Shown: piece by piece, positions 44,398 to 56,749 of the stretch
Numbering within the stretch: the first letter of the stretch is position 1
How the letters are laid out: each line of letters opens with the position of its first letter
Assembly: GCA_015680685.1 (NCBI GenBank)
Contig: MNCI01007821.1
Location: 85,303 to 149,302 of the forward strand
Reading direction: 5' to 3'
Origin: Gnetum montanum
Taxonomy: Eukaryota; Streptophyta; Gnetopsida; Gnetales; Gnetaceae
DNA: 64,000 nucleotides
The notes under the pieces: model-generated
Databases searched by the model: none
What the model was told of the DNA's origin: nothing
The model's input: the letters and a program-made list of their open reading frames with translations, nothing else
Position numbers and translations under genes: made by a program

Positions 44398-46329
44398 CAA
44401 ACTCGTCCTCGAGTTCCTTACAAAATATTGGGAAGGTATGGGATTATTGACTTGAATGAAAACTAATGGTGAATGGGATGACGTGAATGGATCAATCATT
44501 ATAATACATGACAATATTAGTGTTCATGACTACAAGAATGAACACTATACACAATTGACATCCAGTCTTATTTGGAAGCTAAGAGAGAAGAGAGAGAGAG
44601 AAAAAAGAAGAAGATGTGTTGCTACCGATGCCAGGATTGCACCTTCCATCATCCATATATAACCACACCATTAGTCTTGTTCCCTGCACAATTGTTCTAG
44701 CACTAGTCCATCTTGAGTGTTTCCTCTGGATCTAGTCCATTGTTGTATGATTACCATATACACACACAACACAGTCACATATGAGCAAGGATAAGTAAAT
44801 CACAATGCAGTTGATACCTTACCTCAGTGTAAGGTCCATTGGCTGAGTTGTGATACCACTAATACAAATTCTAGGGATATAACACTAGTGGATACCCAGG
44901 GTGTAGGGATTAGGAAAATTGAAAAAATTGGACCAGGGCCCCCATGACTAAGAGCGATCCTCTGATAGCGATAGAATGGAAAAATATAAGGAATAAGAAA
45001 TATGGAGAAAAAGAAACAATGACAACATTGATAAAATGGATGTTAGAGATGGGAATGAACTCAACAAATGTTGATTGCAAGAATTTTTAAAGGAAATAAG
45101 TTAACTAATGCACCAAATAGGAATGCCAATGGGTCCTCCCCAAAGTGGGCTCATGTCCTTTATGCCCTAATAATCCCACATTCAAAGAGTCCACAGGCTT
45201 TGGAAATGTGATTTGTAAGCAAGAGTTAAAGTCTTAACCCTAAGAATTTTCAAAGGAGAAACAATGCATCAACCAAAATATAGACATCTGATATAATCGA
45301 CAATGAGGTGGAAAAGGGAGAAAGAATGATGGGAAGAAGAGAATGGAATGGAGTCCCAAGAACAAATTGGTGTACAGCCCCTTATATATGTATGGTTAAT
45401 GTGACTAAGTAGATATCATTCCAAATCTAGCCTCAAACAATCCACATCTAGTGACTTCACATTAATACACTTGTCCAATCAATCCACTTGAAGTAACAAG
45501 AATGCTTCCACCAAAGAGTCACCACCATTATTAGGAAATGAGAAAGGGAAAAGTAGGAAGTGAGAGAGGGCCTTAGTTAGAGGAAACATGTGTGTTTAGT
45601 TCCATAACTAGTGCTTGTAGCCCAAATAATTATTTTGTCTAAGGGATGTGCTTTGAATTCTCACTATTTTTTTTTTTTTTTTGCATGAGAACCACACCAT
45701 GCAAAGAGTTATTTTTATTGGATCAGCTTCCCAATAATGGAGAAAAATTGGAATGGTAAGGAAAACTCAAGAAGAAAACATCCAAGAACCCAACAGAATA
45801 TCTAATACAAATGCATCAAATCCCCTTAAAGTCACATCCTTTTTGGTCCTTGAGTCCTTCCTTAGTTTGAGAAATGTCCAGTCACCAATTTGTTAATAGT
45901 TTTATTATTAAAGAAAGGGACTGTATAGTTCCAAGCCAAGAGAGACCATAGAAATTCATGGATGCATGGATGGCATGGACTCATTGCCTGTTATATCAAA
46001 AGAACCATACCTTAGTATCAACATTATAACTCAAAGGTAAAAACCAAACATTAGCAATCAATAGAATATAGTTCATACCACCATCAAGAGCACTTATTAG
46101 GTGATGAATCTAACAAAAAAAAACAAACAAAGACAAAACAAGAACAAAAACAAAAAATCACACAAAGAAATGAAAAAGTATCAACGAAATTGCAAAAAAA
46201 AAAAAACAAGAAGAGTTAAAGAAATTTGTAAAAAAAAAATGTGTAGAAAAAAAAAACTTAAAAAGGAACTAAGGGCCTCAAATAGTTAGTAGAGGTGGCT
46301 GTCTCCCCCATGACTAAGTTGAAAGGAGG
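44398..46329 (-). other. Element E 3' region: spacer without 3' ORF
   Basis: 45140-45860 aligns with D's spacer. 46100-46260 is an A-rich tract. PPT-like TTAGTCATGGGGG motifs occur at about 46302-46318 and 44935-44950. A minus-strand TATATAAGGGG lies at about 45383-45395. At 44858-44841 the minus strand reads TGGTATCACAACTCAGCC, which resembles an initiator-tRNA-Met primer site. No open frame like D's 3' ORF remains. Confidence 0.5.
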
Positions 46330-47560
46330 AGATCTGAAAGAGTGATAAGGGTTGTCCCTTCTCAGATCTATTATGTGCAATGACCATTCTAAATTAATGG
46401 AAGGGTTTGTTTTGTTGCACATTGACTAACAATCTCTTATCAAGGCTCTCAGGTTTGTATATGGTTATGGCCCCTAAAGGAAAGGTTGTATGAATAATAT
46501 AAGGTCCTTTCCATAGTGTTTGAAATTTTGTGCATTTTGGCACATGTGTGGGATTCTAGTAGAGGTTCTTATCTCCTGGTTGATACTTAACCTTTTGAAT
46601 CTTCAAGTCATGACATTGCTTGTTATATGCCTTGTGTGACTCATTTGATGATAGGGCAGCTAATCGGTTTTCTTCTAACACGTATAAAGTTGTTAACCTT
46701 TTTTTTATGCTAGATCAAGGTTAAGTTGGAGGTCACAAGCCATTGATAGTGTTCAGAGCTCAGTTTGAATTGAAAGCATTGGAAGGTTTACGTACACTAA
46801 CTCATAGGAAGAGAAGCCTATAGGGAGTTTCTAGGCGGAGCGATATGCCCAAAGAGCATAATTCAATTTAGTGCTCCAATCTCACCTATACTTGCTAATT
46901 TTTCTAGTTAATATTTTAGTGATCTCCTTGTTGGTGATCTCAGCTTGTCCATTAGCTTGGGGGTGATAAGGTGTAGTCAATTTATGTTCAACACCTAAGC
47001 ATTGCATTAACTTCCAAAAAGTTTCACCTATGAGTGCACGTGGCACACCAAACCTATTTATGATTTTTGTTGCACAAATTGTGTAGCTGTAGATGATGTG
47101 TAGTTTGTAATAGTAGCTACGTCAACTCATTTTGTTAGATAGTCTATGGAAACTACGATGTAAGCTTTTCTATTGGACATTGGTGTAATGGGCCCCATAA
47201 ATTCTATTCCCCAAATGTCGAAGGGTTCTAAAGGTTGAATCCATTATTAAAAATCCTCCATTCTAGTAGTCATTCCCCCATAATGTTGGCAGTGCTCAAA
47301 AGATCGAAAAAATTGATGGGCATCTCGAAATAATGTTGGCCAGTAATATCCTACAAGAAAGAGCTTAATAGCTTTTCGTCTCCCTGCATAGTGACCCCCA
47401 CAAGGGCCCTCATGAGCATCTTGGAGAACTCTTAGTGGGTCTACCTTGGGCACACACCATCGAACCAAGCCATCAAAACACAGTTTGTAAAGTTGTCCAT
47501 TGATCTTCATGAACTACTTGGCTCTGTGAAGAAACCGTTGTTTCTTCCTAAAGTCTAGCT
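46330..47560 (-). pseudogene. pol: Element E integrase
   Basis: Zinc-binding region in an open stretch (47510-47247): HEGPCGGHYAGRRKAIKLFL, GYYWPTLFRDAHQFF, then FEHCQHYG, where the first finger Cys is changed to Phe. Core: PFDIWGIEFMGPITP (about 47215-47170), where the first catalytic Asp is Glu. VVSIDYLTK and later frames are broken by stops and shifts. The C-terminal part has KYQPGDKNLY (about 46580) and KCTKFQTLWKGPYII (about 46530), the usual end domain. E is therefore not active as it stands. Confidence 0.78.
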
Positions 47561-48985
47561 CCTGTGGTGTTTGTTGAGTACAGAGATAGATGAGAATGTT
47601 GCTATACTAGTTTTTTTTCGTGGGTTAGTTATTCACTACATTGGCAAAGAGGGCTTCATCAGGAAAATGATCAGACATTACATACTCCTCCTATTTTCTA
47701 TCCCAATGAAACCGAGATAAATGATCTACAACTACGTTCTTGGTGCCTTTTTGATCGATCATCATTAGATTGAACTCTTGTAAGATTACCAGCCATTGTA
47801 TAATACGAGACCATTGGCTTGTTCATGAGGAACCAGATTGCACTTTGATCCATGTGGATGAACAATTTTTAACCTAACACATAGTGCCTAAACTTATCTA
47901 GTGCAAACACTACAACCATTAATTATTTCTCTGTAGTTGTAGTTAAGTTGTGCACTTGCGATACTTCTACTTGCATAGTGGATGTAGTAAGGGAATTTTT
48001 GGTCATCTAACTATGTAAGTATGGCTCCTAAGGCATAATTGGATACATCAGTCATTATGTGGAACAGTCTAGACTAGTTAAGAGCTTGTAGAATGGGAGT
48101 TTCTACAAGCTTTTGTTTCAGATTTTGGAATTCCCGTTCACATTCCCTGGTTGACTCAAATGGTACATCCTTCTTTGTTAGCTCTACAAATGGTTTGGCA
48201 ACCTTGGAGAAGTTCTCAATGAATCTCCTATCATAGCCAATGTTTCCAAGGAATGATTGAATGTCTTTGATAGTTTTTGGTTGCTAAGTAATTTCTTGGA
48301 TGACCCTAATTTTATTTGGGTCTACCTCTATTCCTACGTGTGAAACCTTATGCCCAAGTACTATGCCTTCTTGGACCATTAAATGAATTTTCTACTAGTT
48401 GAGCCTTAAATTGATTTCTACGCATCTTTTTAGTACTTGCTCTAATCGGTCCAAGGCTTGATCAAAACTTGTTCCATAGGTGGAGAAGTCATCCATAAAT
48501 ACTTCCACTCCGTTCCCTATCTATTGTTGGAATATGCTTAGAATTAGATGTTGAAACATGGTAGGAGCATTGCACAAGCCAAACAACATTTGTTTATATG
48601 CAAACATTCCCCAAGGACTAGTGAACATTATCTTGGATTGGTTTTCTAGGGCTATCCGTATTTGGTTGTATCCACTATAGCCATCTAGAAAACTATAATA
48701 GTGATGCCCTACTATGGTGTCTAAGAATTGGTTAATGAATGGCAATGGAAAGTGATCCTTAAATGTTGCCATGTTCAGTAGCCTAAAATCTATGCACACT
48801 TTCCATTTACCTCCCTTTTTCAACATGATCACTAGAGTGCTAACCCATTCACTATCAGTAATGGAATATATGAACCCAACCTTAAGAAGTTGTTCTATTT
48901 CTTCTTTTACTACTTGCTTCAATTTTAGGTTCAATCGCCTCTGTAGTTTTTTTTTGATGTTTCATGGAGGGGTTAGTGTAAATCC
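47561..48985 (-). pseudogene. pol: Element E reverse transcriptase and RNase H
   Basis: A 137-residue open stretch (48934-48521) holds VKEEIEQLLKVGFIYSITDS, GGKWKVCIDFRLLNMATFKD, HYYSFLDGYSGYNQIRIALE and FGLCNAPTMFQHLI. The catalytic loop follows as VFMDDFSTYG (about 48500), both Asp kept, then LGHKVSHVGIEVDPNK (about 48350) and SFLGNIGYDRRFIENFSKVA. RNase H includes FHIMTDVSNYALGAILTQ (about 48070) and is broken by stops afterwards. It is the most complete RT in the window and a near relative of C's. Confidence 0.85.
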
Positions 48986-49059
48986 TATGCTTCCATATCC
49001 TAGGATCTATTCTAGTTAATTTGGGGTATAACCAAGCAAAGGCTTTTGACCACTTGTTT

Positions 49060-49900
49060 ATCACTTTTAGTAGACTTCCTTTTTTTTGGAAGCAAGTCTT
49101 GCATTAATGATTACTAGTTTTCCATTTTTTATGGTCATATATTCTAGACCAGTGGGAAATGGTTTCAATTCTAGGGGCTTTTGTTTAAGTTTTTTAGGAA
49201 TTTTCAACTTCCCCTAGTTTATTTTTTCAAGTTTAAGGCTTGGAAGTTGGCAGCAGAATTTCTCTAGTGCATCTATGCTTGGAATATAAGCGCAAGTTAT
49301 TCTCTCAATTATTTTCATGCACATTAGTGAGTTTCTCTCTTGATTAGTTATCAACCACTAGGTTTCTTCTTATCATGTGGCTACTACATACAGGAACTTT
49401 TATATATTAATGTCTTGTGCACACTAGTTGCATGCAGGCAATGCTAAACTTTTCACAACCCATGATCTCTGCATGTAATTGCACCCTGTATCACTGTATG
49501 TGATGCATGGAACCTTCTTCATCTTGATCTTTCCAAAAGTTTTTTTCTTAGATATTTCCAGGAAAAGATCATAGATTCCTAGGTGTGCATCTATAGTACT
49601 TAGCCATGCCCTTCCAACTATTATTGGAAAGTCTCCTTTACCATTATTCACTTGTATCACTAGGAAATCAGCTGGGTACAGCCACCCACACACAGTGGCG
49701 ATAATGTCCTCCACCAGTCCCAAGGGAACAATGATGGACTGGTCAACCAGCTCTAGGTGAATATTGCTCTTCCTTAATGGAGGTAGGTTCCAGGCTTTGT
49801 ATATTTCTTGTGATATTAAGTTGACTCCAGAACCTGAATCCAGAAGAGCTTTTCATGGCTCATTCCTAGCAATTTGGAGACAGATTAGAGGGCTTCCAAG
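49060..49900 (-). pseudogene. Element E aspartic protease
   Basis: Active site KALLDSGSGVNLISQEIY (about 49853-49800) keeps D-S-G. It is followed by DQSIIVPLGLVEDI, the 99-residue open stretch with GKGDFPIIVGRAWLSTIDA, and LGIYDLFLEI. This is the standard order flap then ILGRPWL-like block. Between protease and RT a charged linker (49300-49000) carries stops. One of the few intact catalytic sites in the window. Confidence 0.8.
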
Positions 49901-50040
49901 ATTAGAGAATTTCCTAGGAAGGTGGCTAACCTTGGTCCAGTCAATGATAGCATGTGTTAACATAATCGTAGGGAGTTGTTCTAGGATTTACAGCCCTTGC
50001 AGCATTGTGTTGCTGTGGTTGAGTAGGGAGTTCCCCTTGT

Positions 50041-52352
50041 ATTGCTGGAGTAGGTGGTAATGGAGCTATTGGTGTGAGAGCTACTTATGGATTTGAAGGA
50101 TGGTATGTTTGTGGGTTATCTTCCCTAGGAGAAGGAGTTCTATAATACTCACAAGCTTGGTAGTGATGTTGTGGTGTAACATAACTAATAGAGTCACGTG
50201 GAGAGATTTGATGTTGCATGTAGTAGCCATATGGGTCAAGTTGCTGGTAGGCGTATTGTTGCCTTGGTGGTGGCATCGCCCATGACTATGGGTATTGCCA
50301 CTATTGATGTTTCTCAATGGGTTGTGGTGGAGCTCCACTTGGATAATATGTTGAAGGTTGGTGGAGCTACCTTGGGTTACCTTGGGGATAAGGTAACCAT
50401 TGGGGTGTTTGTCATTTATTTAGTTGCGGGTTGAGTGCATACACCATAGACTCTTGTAGATGTGAGATCACTAGGCAACATCCCTTAGGATGGTCATATT
50501 GGCATATATTGCATCCACCATCATTGTCTGTGTCTAAATCCACAACATCTTTTGTGATGGCCATTTTTCCCTTACCCTTGTTATGTGCATTCTCCACTTC
50601 TCTCTTTTTCTTTTTTTCACGGTCACTATTGTGCTCCCTAGACTCCTCTACAATTTTAAGAACAGTTTTAAACCTACTATCTAGGGAGTCCCACATTTGA
50701 TCTACCTTTGCTAATACTTCTGTTGTTAACTTTTGGAGAGGGAAAGTTTTCCTATTCATCATCTCTTCGAGTGGTGACTCTTCTTCCTCCTTACAAAATC
50801 TCACTCCCTTTTTTCTAAGTGAAGGATCTCAATTGTATTCTTCCACACTTTCTCTGTTTTGTAGCTCACCTTCTTCTTTGGCTACTTACTCTAGCAATCT
50901 ATGAATTTGATGAGACCTAAGCTCTGATAACCTTCCTTGGGCATATGTCCCAAGGGTTTATCTTATTTCATGCCTAAGTCCATCCACAATATGGCGTAGT
51001 TGATCCCACTGCGAATAACCATGGCCAAGGCAATGATGTAATAGTGTGTAATAATGGCCCATGGCAGCATCCAGGGGTTCATGATTTCCTTGCTTCCATC
51101 CTTGGATTTTCTTTCATAGGTTAGACACTCAGGAGTACTTTTGGTACTTATCATTGAATAATTCTAACATTGTACTCCTCCTTCAAATGGATTCCGATTC
51201 TAAGGATTGATACCAGCTTTCACCTTCTTTCACTAGTGTCCTTGGGAACAACTTCGATTTTTGCCATTTGTTTTTTATATTCTACAAGGCACATGCATCG
51301 TGGAATGCTTGTAAATGATTTTGAGGATCAGTGTTATATCCCCCTTCAAATCATGGGATGTTTTTCATATCTAGTCTCTTGATCCTACTATCCTTTTGAT
51401 GCCTTGTTGGAACTCTTATGGCCTCTATTATATCTAGCATGGTTCTATTTGCTAGTAGGGATTCTTCATAATCATCTCATTCATAGTGTCTATGGTGTCT
51501 ACATGGTTCCCTACTCTCCATTCTTCTATGCCTTGATTCTTTAGAATGCCCTCATTCTTTTTCTCGACTATCTCATTGATGTTTTTCACTTTGTTTTTCC
51601 TTATCCTCACAATTGGTTTCCCTATGACTACATCTGGACACTGAAGGAGAGGGTGAAGGTGATGATGAAGGTGAAGAAGAAGGATAACCATCACCATGAT
51701 GGTGTTTTCTACCTTCTCCTTGGTGTTCTTGGCCTCGATCATGATCACAATCAGAACGTCTGCCCTTATCATGTGTTTGTGTTCCTTCTTTAAACACTTC
51801 ATTTTCGTGGGTATTAGAACCAGGTTTGTGAATAGTGGAGTGAAGGTTCTAATACATCACCTCTTGACCAGTGTTAGGAGGAGGAACATATTTTTTTTGG
51901 GAACCTGTTGGAGTAGGTTCACCATACTCAATTTCACTCAAAAAGTGTGGAGTGTTATGGGGCCATTTACCCTTCAAGGATGTATGGTATCTCTCCTGTT
52001 GCAAGTCCCTTTGACTTTTTGCTTCTATGGGATGATAGTCCCTTGTGTCATGATCACATGCAACATATTTTGCATATAAAAGTATCATGCCTATTCTTCT
52101 GAGAGCACAAAAGAGCATGTTGGGGACTGATCGATCAAGAGGTAACACTATGTTACCCTCCAAGTCTCTCCCACATAGTTGTTCATCTTGGTGGAGAATA
52201 AAGGTGAAATCAGGTACATACTCATCAGGATGAGTATATATCCCATGAAACTATTGAGGAACTAGCGAATCTTGGTTACGTGTATTATGCTGCCGATTGC
52301 CTCTTGTGTTAGTCCTAGGTGGTGAAGTGCTCTTATGTGAAAAAGAAGACAT
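50041..52352 (-). pseudogene. gag: Element E Gag
   Basis: Starts MSSFSHKSTSPPRTNTRG at 52352. An N-terminal region (52163-51849 open) is followed by an Arg/Asp/Glu/His-rich part with a Ser/Pro repeat (51660-51700), then the Gag domain: GYNTDPQNHLQAFHDAC (about 51340), ELFNDKYQKYS and GWKQGNHEPLDAAMGHYYTL (about 51110-51050). The zinc knuckle is CNICQYDHPKGCC (50513-50475), again C-x2-C-x3-H-x4-C. The C-terminal tail is Pro/Gln/His/Tyr-rich. The Gag domain matches D's motif for motif. Confidence 0.8.
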
Positions 52353-52461
52353 TTTGTGCAATGTACCATTGTCTTATCTTCTTTTGATTAACCCTAAGTA
52401 TTTTTTCTAACGTTCCAATGATATGAATGAGTTCCTATGTTCTACGCATCACACAAACAAC

Positions 52462-52484
52462 TAAGTCCTCAAAAATGACACCAA
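52462..52484 (-). promoter_or_regulatory. Primer binding site position of element E
   Basis: After the LTR the minus strand reads TTGGTGTCATTTTTGAGGAC, with the TGG expected at a tRNA CCA end. tRNA not identified. It is clearly different from D's site. Confidence 0.45.
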
Positions 52485-53242
52485 TGATGAGTGGCAAGGT
52501 ACCCCTACACTCAACCATATGAATACAAGTGTTTCACGTGTGATCCGGTCGAACTCCAAGGACTAAGTGCTTATGCGCCTTAATGGAACACTTAGGGTCA
52601 ATCAATCACTGTCTTTACAAACTTAATTGTATTGTCATGGTTGTATGGTTAAGTAAGCTTGAGGTATATGATTTTTATAGGTTTTTGTCTTTTTATGTCT
52701 TCTGCTAATAAAGGAAAGGGAAGTGAACTAAGTGACTAACTTACATTAACCATTCATTAACTAGTTTTTAAATCTTCCTAACACTAGTATTTGTTCCCAC
52801 TTTCCATACACATCCTGAACCAATGCAATGCTACTGGGATTACCAAACACTAATCGTTACTAGGTTACCAAGTGCTACACACATGCTCGAAGTGGTCGTA
52901 TTGAGTGTATTTAACTAAGGGGGTTGAAGGTTAAGAGAGATATTAGTTAACTAGGAAAGAATTAACCAATAATTAATTACTAATTAGCTTAATCTATATG
53001 CTACAAGGTTTATCATAAATTCATCTTTATTGTTGTACAAAAAATTGTGCTCAGGTACAAATTGCTCGAATAAAGATATGTTCACTCTATGACTCCTACT
53101 ATGGGCACACAGAAATAATTCTAACTTTGGAATAACAAAACTGTAAGAATTTGGCTAAGGGTCTAAATCTAACTATCTGGAACCAAGTGCACCACCTCTT
53201 TTTTATAGAAGATGAGGCAGGATGTGATACCACGACTCATCA
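52485..53242 (-). repeat. 5' LTR of element E (758 bp)
   Basis: TGATGAGTGGCAAGGTACC...CACGACTCATCA. The first 60 bp are nearly identical to D's LTR. The block CCACTTTCCATACACATCCTG (52797) is shared with C's LTR in reverse. A minus-strand TATAAAAAAGAGG is at about 53197-53209. Confidence 0.9.
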
Positions 53243-53247
53243 ACCAT

Positions 53248-55155
53248 CATCCTAGCCTTGTCCCAATAAAATGGGGTGGACTAAAATAGATAAGATTATT
53301 TATAGTTGGAAAATAAATTTTTAGAATAAGTATAAAGTAAAATAATTGGTTTAGCTCAAAAGGTAGCATTTGATATGTAGGATAAAGTTACACCTAAAAC
53401 ATGTAACATACTTGATATTAAAGATCTCAAAAATGTATGATTCATTGGAATCAAATTGTGAATGCAAACATTCTTTATGTTTCATTTTTGAATATACAAT
53501 TCTTTTGTGTTTTATATTCAACATGATTAATGTGTACACCACCACAAAATCAAGATTTATATAACAAATTTAATATGAATTAACAAAAATTTATAAATTG
53601 TTATTTTTGATATAATGCAAATTGGAATTTTTGATAACGTTGTAGTATAATTTAATTCTTAAATTAGTATATTTTAAAATTTTTATGCTATTTAAATTTT
53701 AAAATATTTAGTGATTTAAATTTTGGATTTTTCATAGATAAAGACTAATCTCGCAATATATTTATATTTTTAAAAAGTAATTTCAAAAACTTCTAAGACA
53801 TTACAAAATTGAAAAAATAAAAAAATAGTGTATAAATTTAATATTAATAAAATATACATTTAACCATTTAATATTTTTATAGTAACAAATGCCTCAATTC
53901 TTCTAGGTAAAATAAAAGCAAATGAGGCATTTATCTTTTCATTACCTCAAAAGTGCTAAAGAAATGCAAAATTTTAGCATTAGTTTTATTTATTACTTAA
54001 AAAACGTGTTTGAGGTACCCTCTAAAAAATTTCATCAAAAGAAGATAAGTGCTCTAAATTTCATCTTTAAAGATTCACTTTATTATAGTCATAGGAAAGA
54101 TCAAGCTATTAATGGGTATAAGTAAAAAATAACTAAAAATAAAAAAACCTAAAAAGATATAAAATTTTACAAATATTTTTAATCTTTAGTACATGATAAA
54201 TCATAAGGTGAATCCATCCTCATCGAGTAAAAATAATATTACTTTGGACACCAAAAATAATATTGACAAATAGTCTATAATGGATGTTAAATATTTTCAA
54301 TGAAATATTTGATTATCTTAAGCAATTAACTAATGATAAACCAAAATAGTTTTCAATGAATCTTGCTTTTCTAGAAAGGTTAATACTTGATGGTGAATTT
54401 TAATTACTACTTAATTCTATTTATCATTTTAAATTCAAACATGAATGTTGAAAGAAATTATTATAGAAAAGGCTATTAATTATTGTTACAATCATTAATT
54501 GTCAATATGTCTTGCTATTACAATTTTTGATTAAGAATCTCTAGAATATTAGAAATGGTGATCATTCATTTAAATTAAATTTTTGTAAAAAGATAAAAAA
54601 TCTAATAAATTTTAAATTAAAAAAACTAGGTTAAGAAGAGAAATATCCATTAGAAAATTAACAAGCTAGTAGAAACTAGTTTGTGTCATTTCAAGTTTCT
54701 AAGAAGAAATTTTAGTTGTAAATAATTGTAAGTAGTGATCAAGATACTCACCTCTTGCTAAATAGTTAGTTTGTTTGATAATCACCTTTGGTTACAAATT
54801 TCAGAGCAATGGATCACATTTACCCTACTATGAAAATAGGGGTTATGCTAGTACCCCAAGTGTTTTTATTTTAAGAAAATCAAGAAAAACTCACATTCTC
54901 CCTTTTCTTGTAGCTATGTTTGGCCTAACCTTTAACAAATTCTAACATTATCTCAATTTAGCATATCTTGCAACTCTTTCTCTCTATTGTTATAGCTATG
55001 TTTGCCTAAGATTTTAATTTCTACATCTATTATTTTTTATTTTACAACTCTATCTTTTGGTTAAGTTTTATGTTATGCTAATGTTGTTGATAAGACATGC
55101 CAGAACATTTTTTATGTGTTTATAAAGATTTAAATAGTTTAAATAGTCTATTCAC
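53248..55155. other. Very AT-rich sequence, no gene
   Basis: Starts with a CCTAGCCTTGTCCCAATAAAA and TGGGGTGGAC stretch, then long A/T runs. Short open frames have no recognisable motif and biased composition. Nothing else seen. Confidence 0.5.
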
Positions 55156-55157
55156 TC

Positions 55158-55335
55158 ATTTTGAGTGATGGTAAGGGACTTGTTTCTTAAGTCAATGACC
55201 TAGGTTTGAGCTTGGACATAACCATTGGAAGAGGCTAGGCTTTTGCTCATCCACTAACCCTCCAAAGACCCTAGTTAATGGGATGGGCACTATGGTTCCA
55301 AGTAATGATCCTTTTAAGTCTATTCAATAATTTAT
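55158..55335 (+). mobile_element. Possible tRNA-derived SINE remnant
   Basis: GATGGTAAGGGACTTG (about 55168) resembles a polymerase III box A, and 30 bp on, CTAGGTTTGAGCTTGG (about 55200) resembles box B (GGTTCGAGTCC). The spacing fits a tRNA-related SINE head. No poly(A/T) tail or flanking duplication can be identified. Confidence 0.35.
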
Positions 55336-56749
55336 TTCTCTTGTTGTAATATTTATGCATAATGTTTTAAATATATTTTATAATATAAAATTTATGTTAT
55401 AGTTATGGTTTCTAGATGGTTGATGAAATGATTTTGAATGCATATTCTCATAAATCATTATAATTTTTAATGCATTGTAAATTTTCTAATAGTAAATTTT
55501 GTTATATGTACTTAAGTAAAAAATATATTTATTTATAATAGATTTTAATTAACTTTTATAATACTTGAAATTCAAAAATGATATCATTATCTTTGTAAAA
55601 AATGGTATCCCTAATACATTGTATGACTCCTCACGAGTCCCATAAAAACATTCAAATTTGGGCTAGAACTTAATAGGAATATGCCTGAAAAATTAATAAA
55701 CTTGAACACATACCAATAAATAACTTGTTAGTATTAGCATGTAACTCAAGCAATGCTTATAAGCATCAAATGTGCAAAACTTATAATATAAGCTAGATAA
55801 CACTTCCTTGCTCCACTCACATGGACATCATAGGGATTACTAATTGAGCCCTCTAGATCCATCACCACATGTTGGTAGGTCATGTTGCATTCTTATGAGA
55901 ACATGCAATGATCCATAACATGTCCCATGAAACACTCAAATTAAACCCTAATGTATAGTTAAACTATGTAACACTCCAAAGTAAAGTTCGACTAAGTGAT
56001 ATACTAGGAAAGATCATAGCCCCCTCTTACTAATGCATGAAACTGCCATGCTAGTATGGTTTTGAAGATACAAAAAGCAAAGAACTTATTGTGCCATAAA
56101 GGCCTTAAAATGATATGGGAGGTAGTAGGCCACCATCAACCCTACTACCTATCTCACAATCCTCTGTTACCTAAAAATAAGTGATGATCTTGGAACATAG
56201 ACTGGGTAACCCATGAGGCTACTACACCATAACCAAAGGAGGATTCCAACAATATCAAGGAAGTAATCATTATACTTAGAATTTGATTAAAAGGATCTTA
56301 GGTTCTAGAAGGTTCAACTACTAGGATCAATGATATTAAAGCTCATTGTTAAACTCAATTTTCTCCCCAAGATTTAGATTCCACATAGCATTTGACACCC
56401 AAAACTTGGTATGTGCATCCTTTCATATCCTTCCTAAGATGAAAAAGATATAGAAGCGTTTCTAAATGATCAGTCATAGTGACACAATAGGAAATGCTAA
56501 CCTATATGGAATAATGATTTTGATGCATCCCTTAAATTATTTTTCCCAAAGATCTAGAGATCTCAATATCATCATAATTCCATACCTATGTGGAACTTGA
56601 GCCCCATCGCTTATAGAGTCCTTAAAAAAACTCCAAGAATCCCCCAACTTGAGACAAGCTTCACATAAATACATCTATTGGATCCTAGAAGTCACCACAT
56701 GCCATACCTCTTTTGGCCTAGGCATTCCTCATTTTCTGGAAGTTATTTT
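55336..56749. other. AT-rich sequence, no gene recognised
   Basis: May include the 3' end of the chromovirus-like element, but I find no LTR terminus, PPT or open frame that supports this. Confidence 0.35.

Larger units (their letters stand above)
44196..53247 (-). mobile_element. Element E: Athila-like gag-pol retrotransposon lacking the 3' ORF
   Basis: ACCAT is duplicated exactly at 44196-44200 and 53243-53247. The LTRs are 44201-44379 (internally deleted) and 52485-53242 (758 bp). Minus-strand order: 5' LTR, primer site, gag (52352-50041), protease, RT/RNase H, integrase (49900-46330), A/T-rich spacer (46329-44860), a short remainder, PPT, 3' LTR. Gag, spacer and LTR termini are shared with D. 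The region equivalent to D's 3' ORF (2.7 kb) is absent; only about 470 bp lies between spacer and PPT. Confidence 0.88.

Noticed and set aside
46101-46289. Lys/Asn-rich 62-codon frame
   Set aside because: Low-complexity translation of the A-rich tract in E's spacer.
51573-51797. Overlapping minus-strand frames rich in Arg/His/Ser
   Set aside because: Only one frame belongs to E's Gag linker. The others arise from the same biased composition and are not separate genes.
53243-53300. CCTAGCCTTGTCCCAATAAAA motif right of E
   Set aside because: Recalls a phrase seen in several plant repeats, but no boundaries or second copy are present here to define an element.
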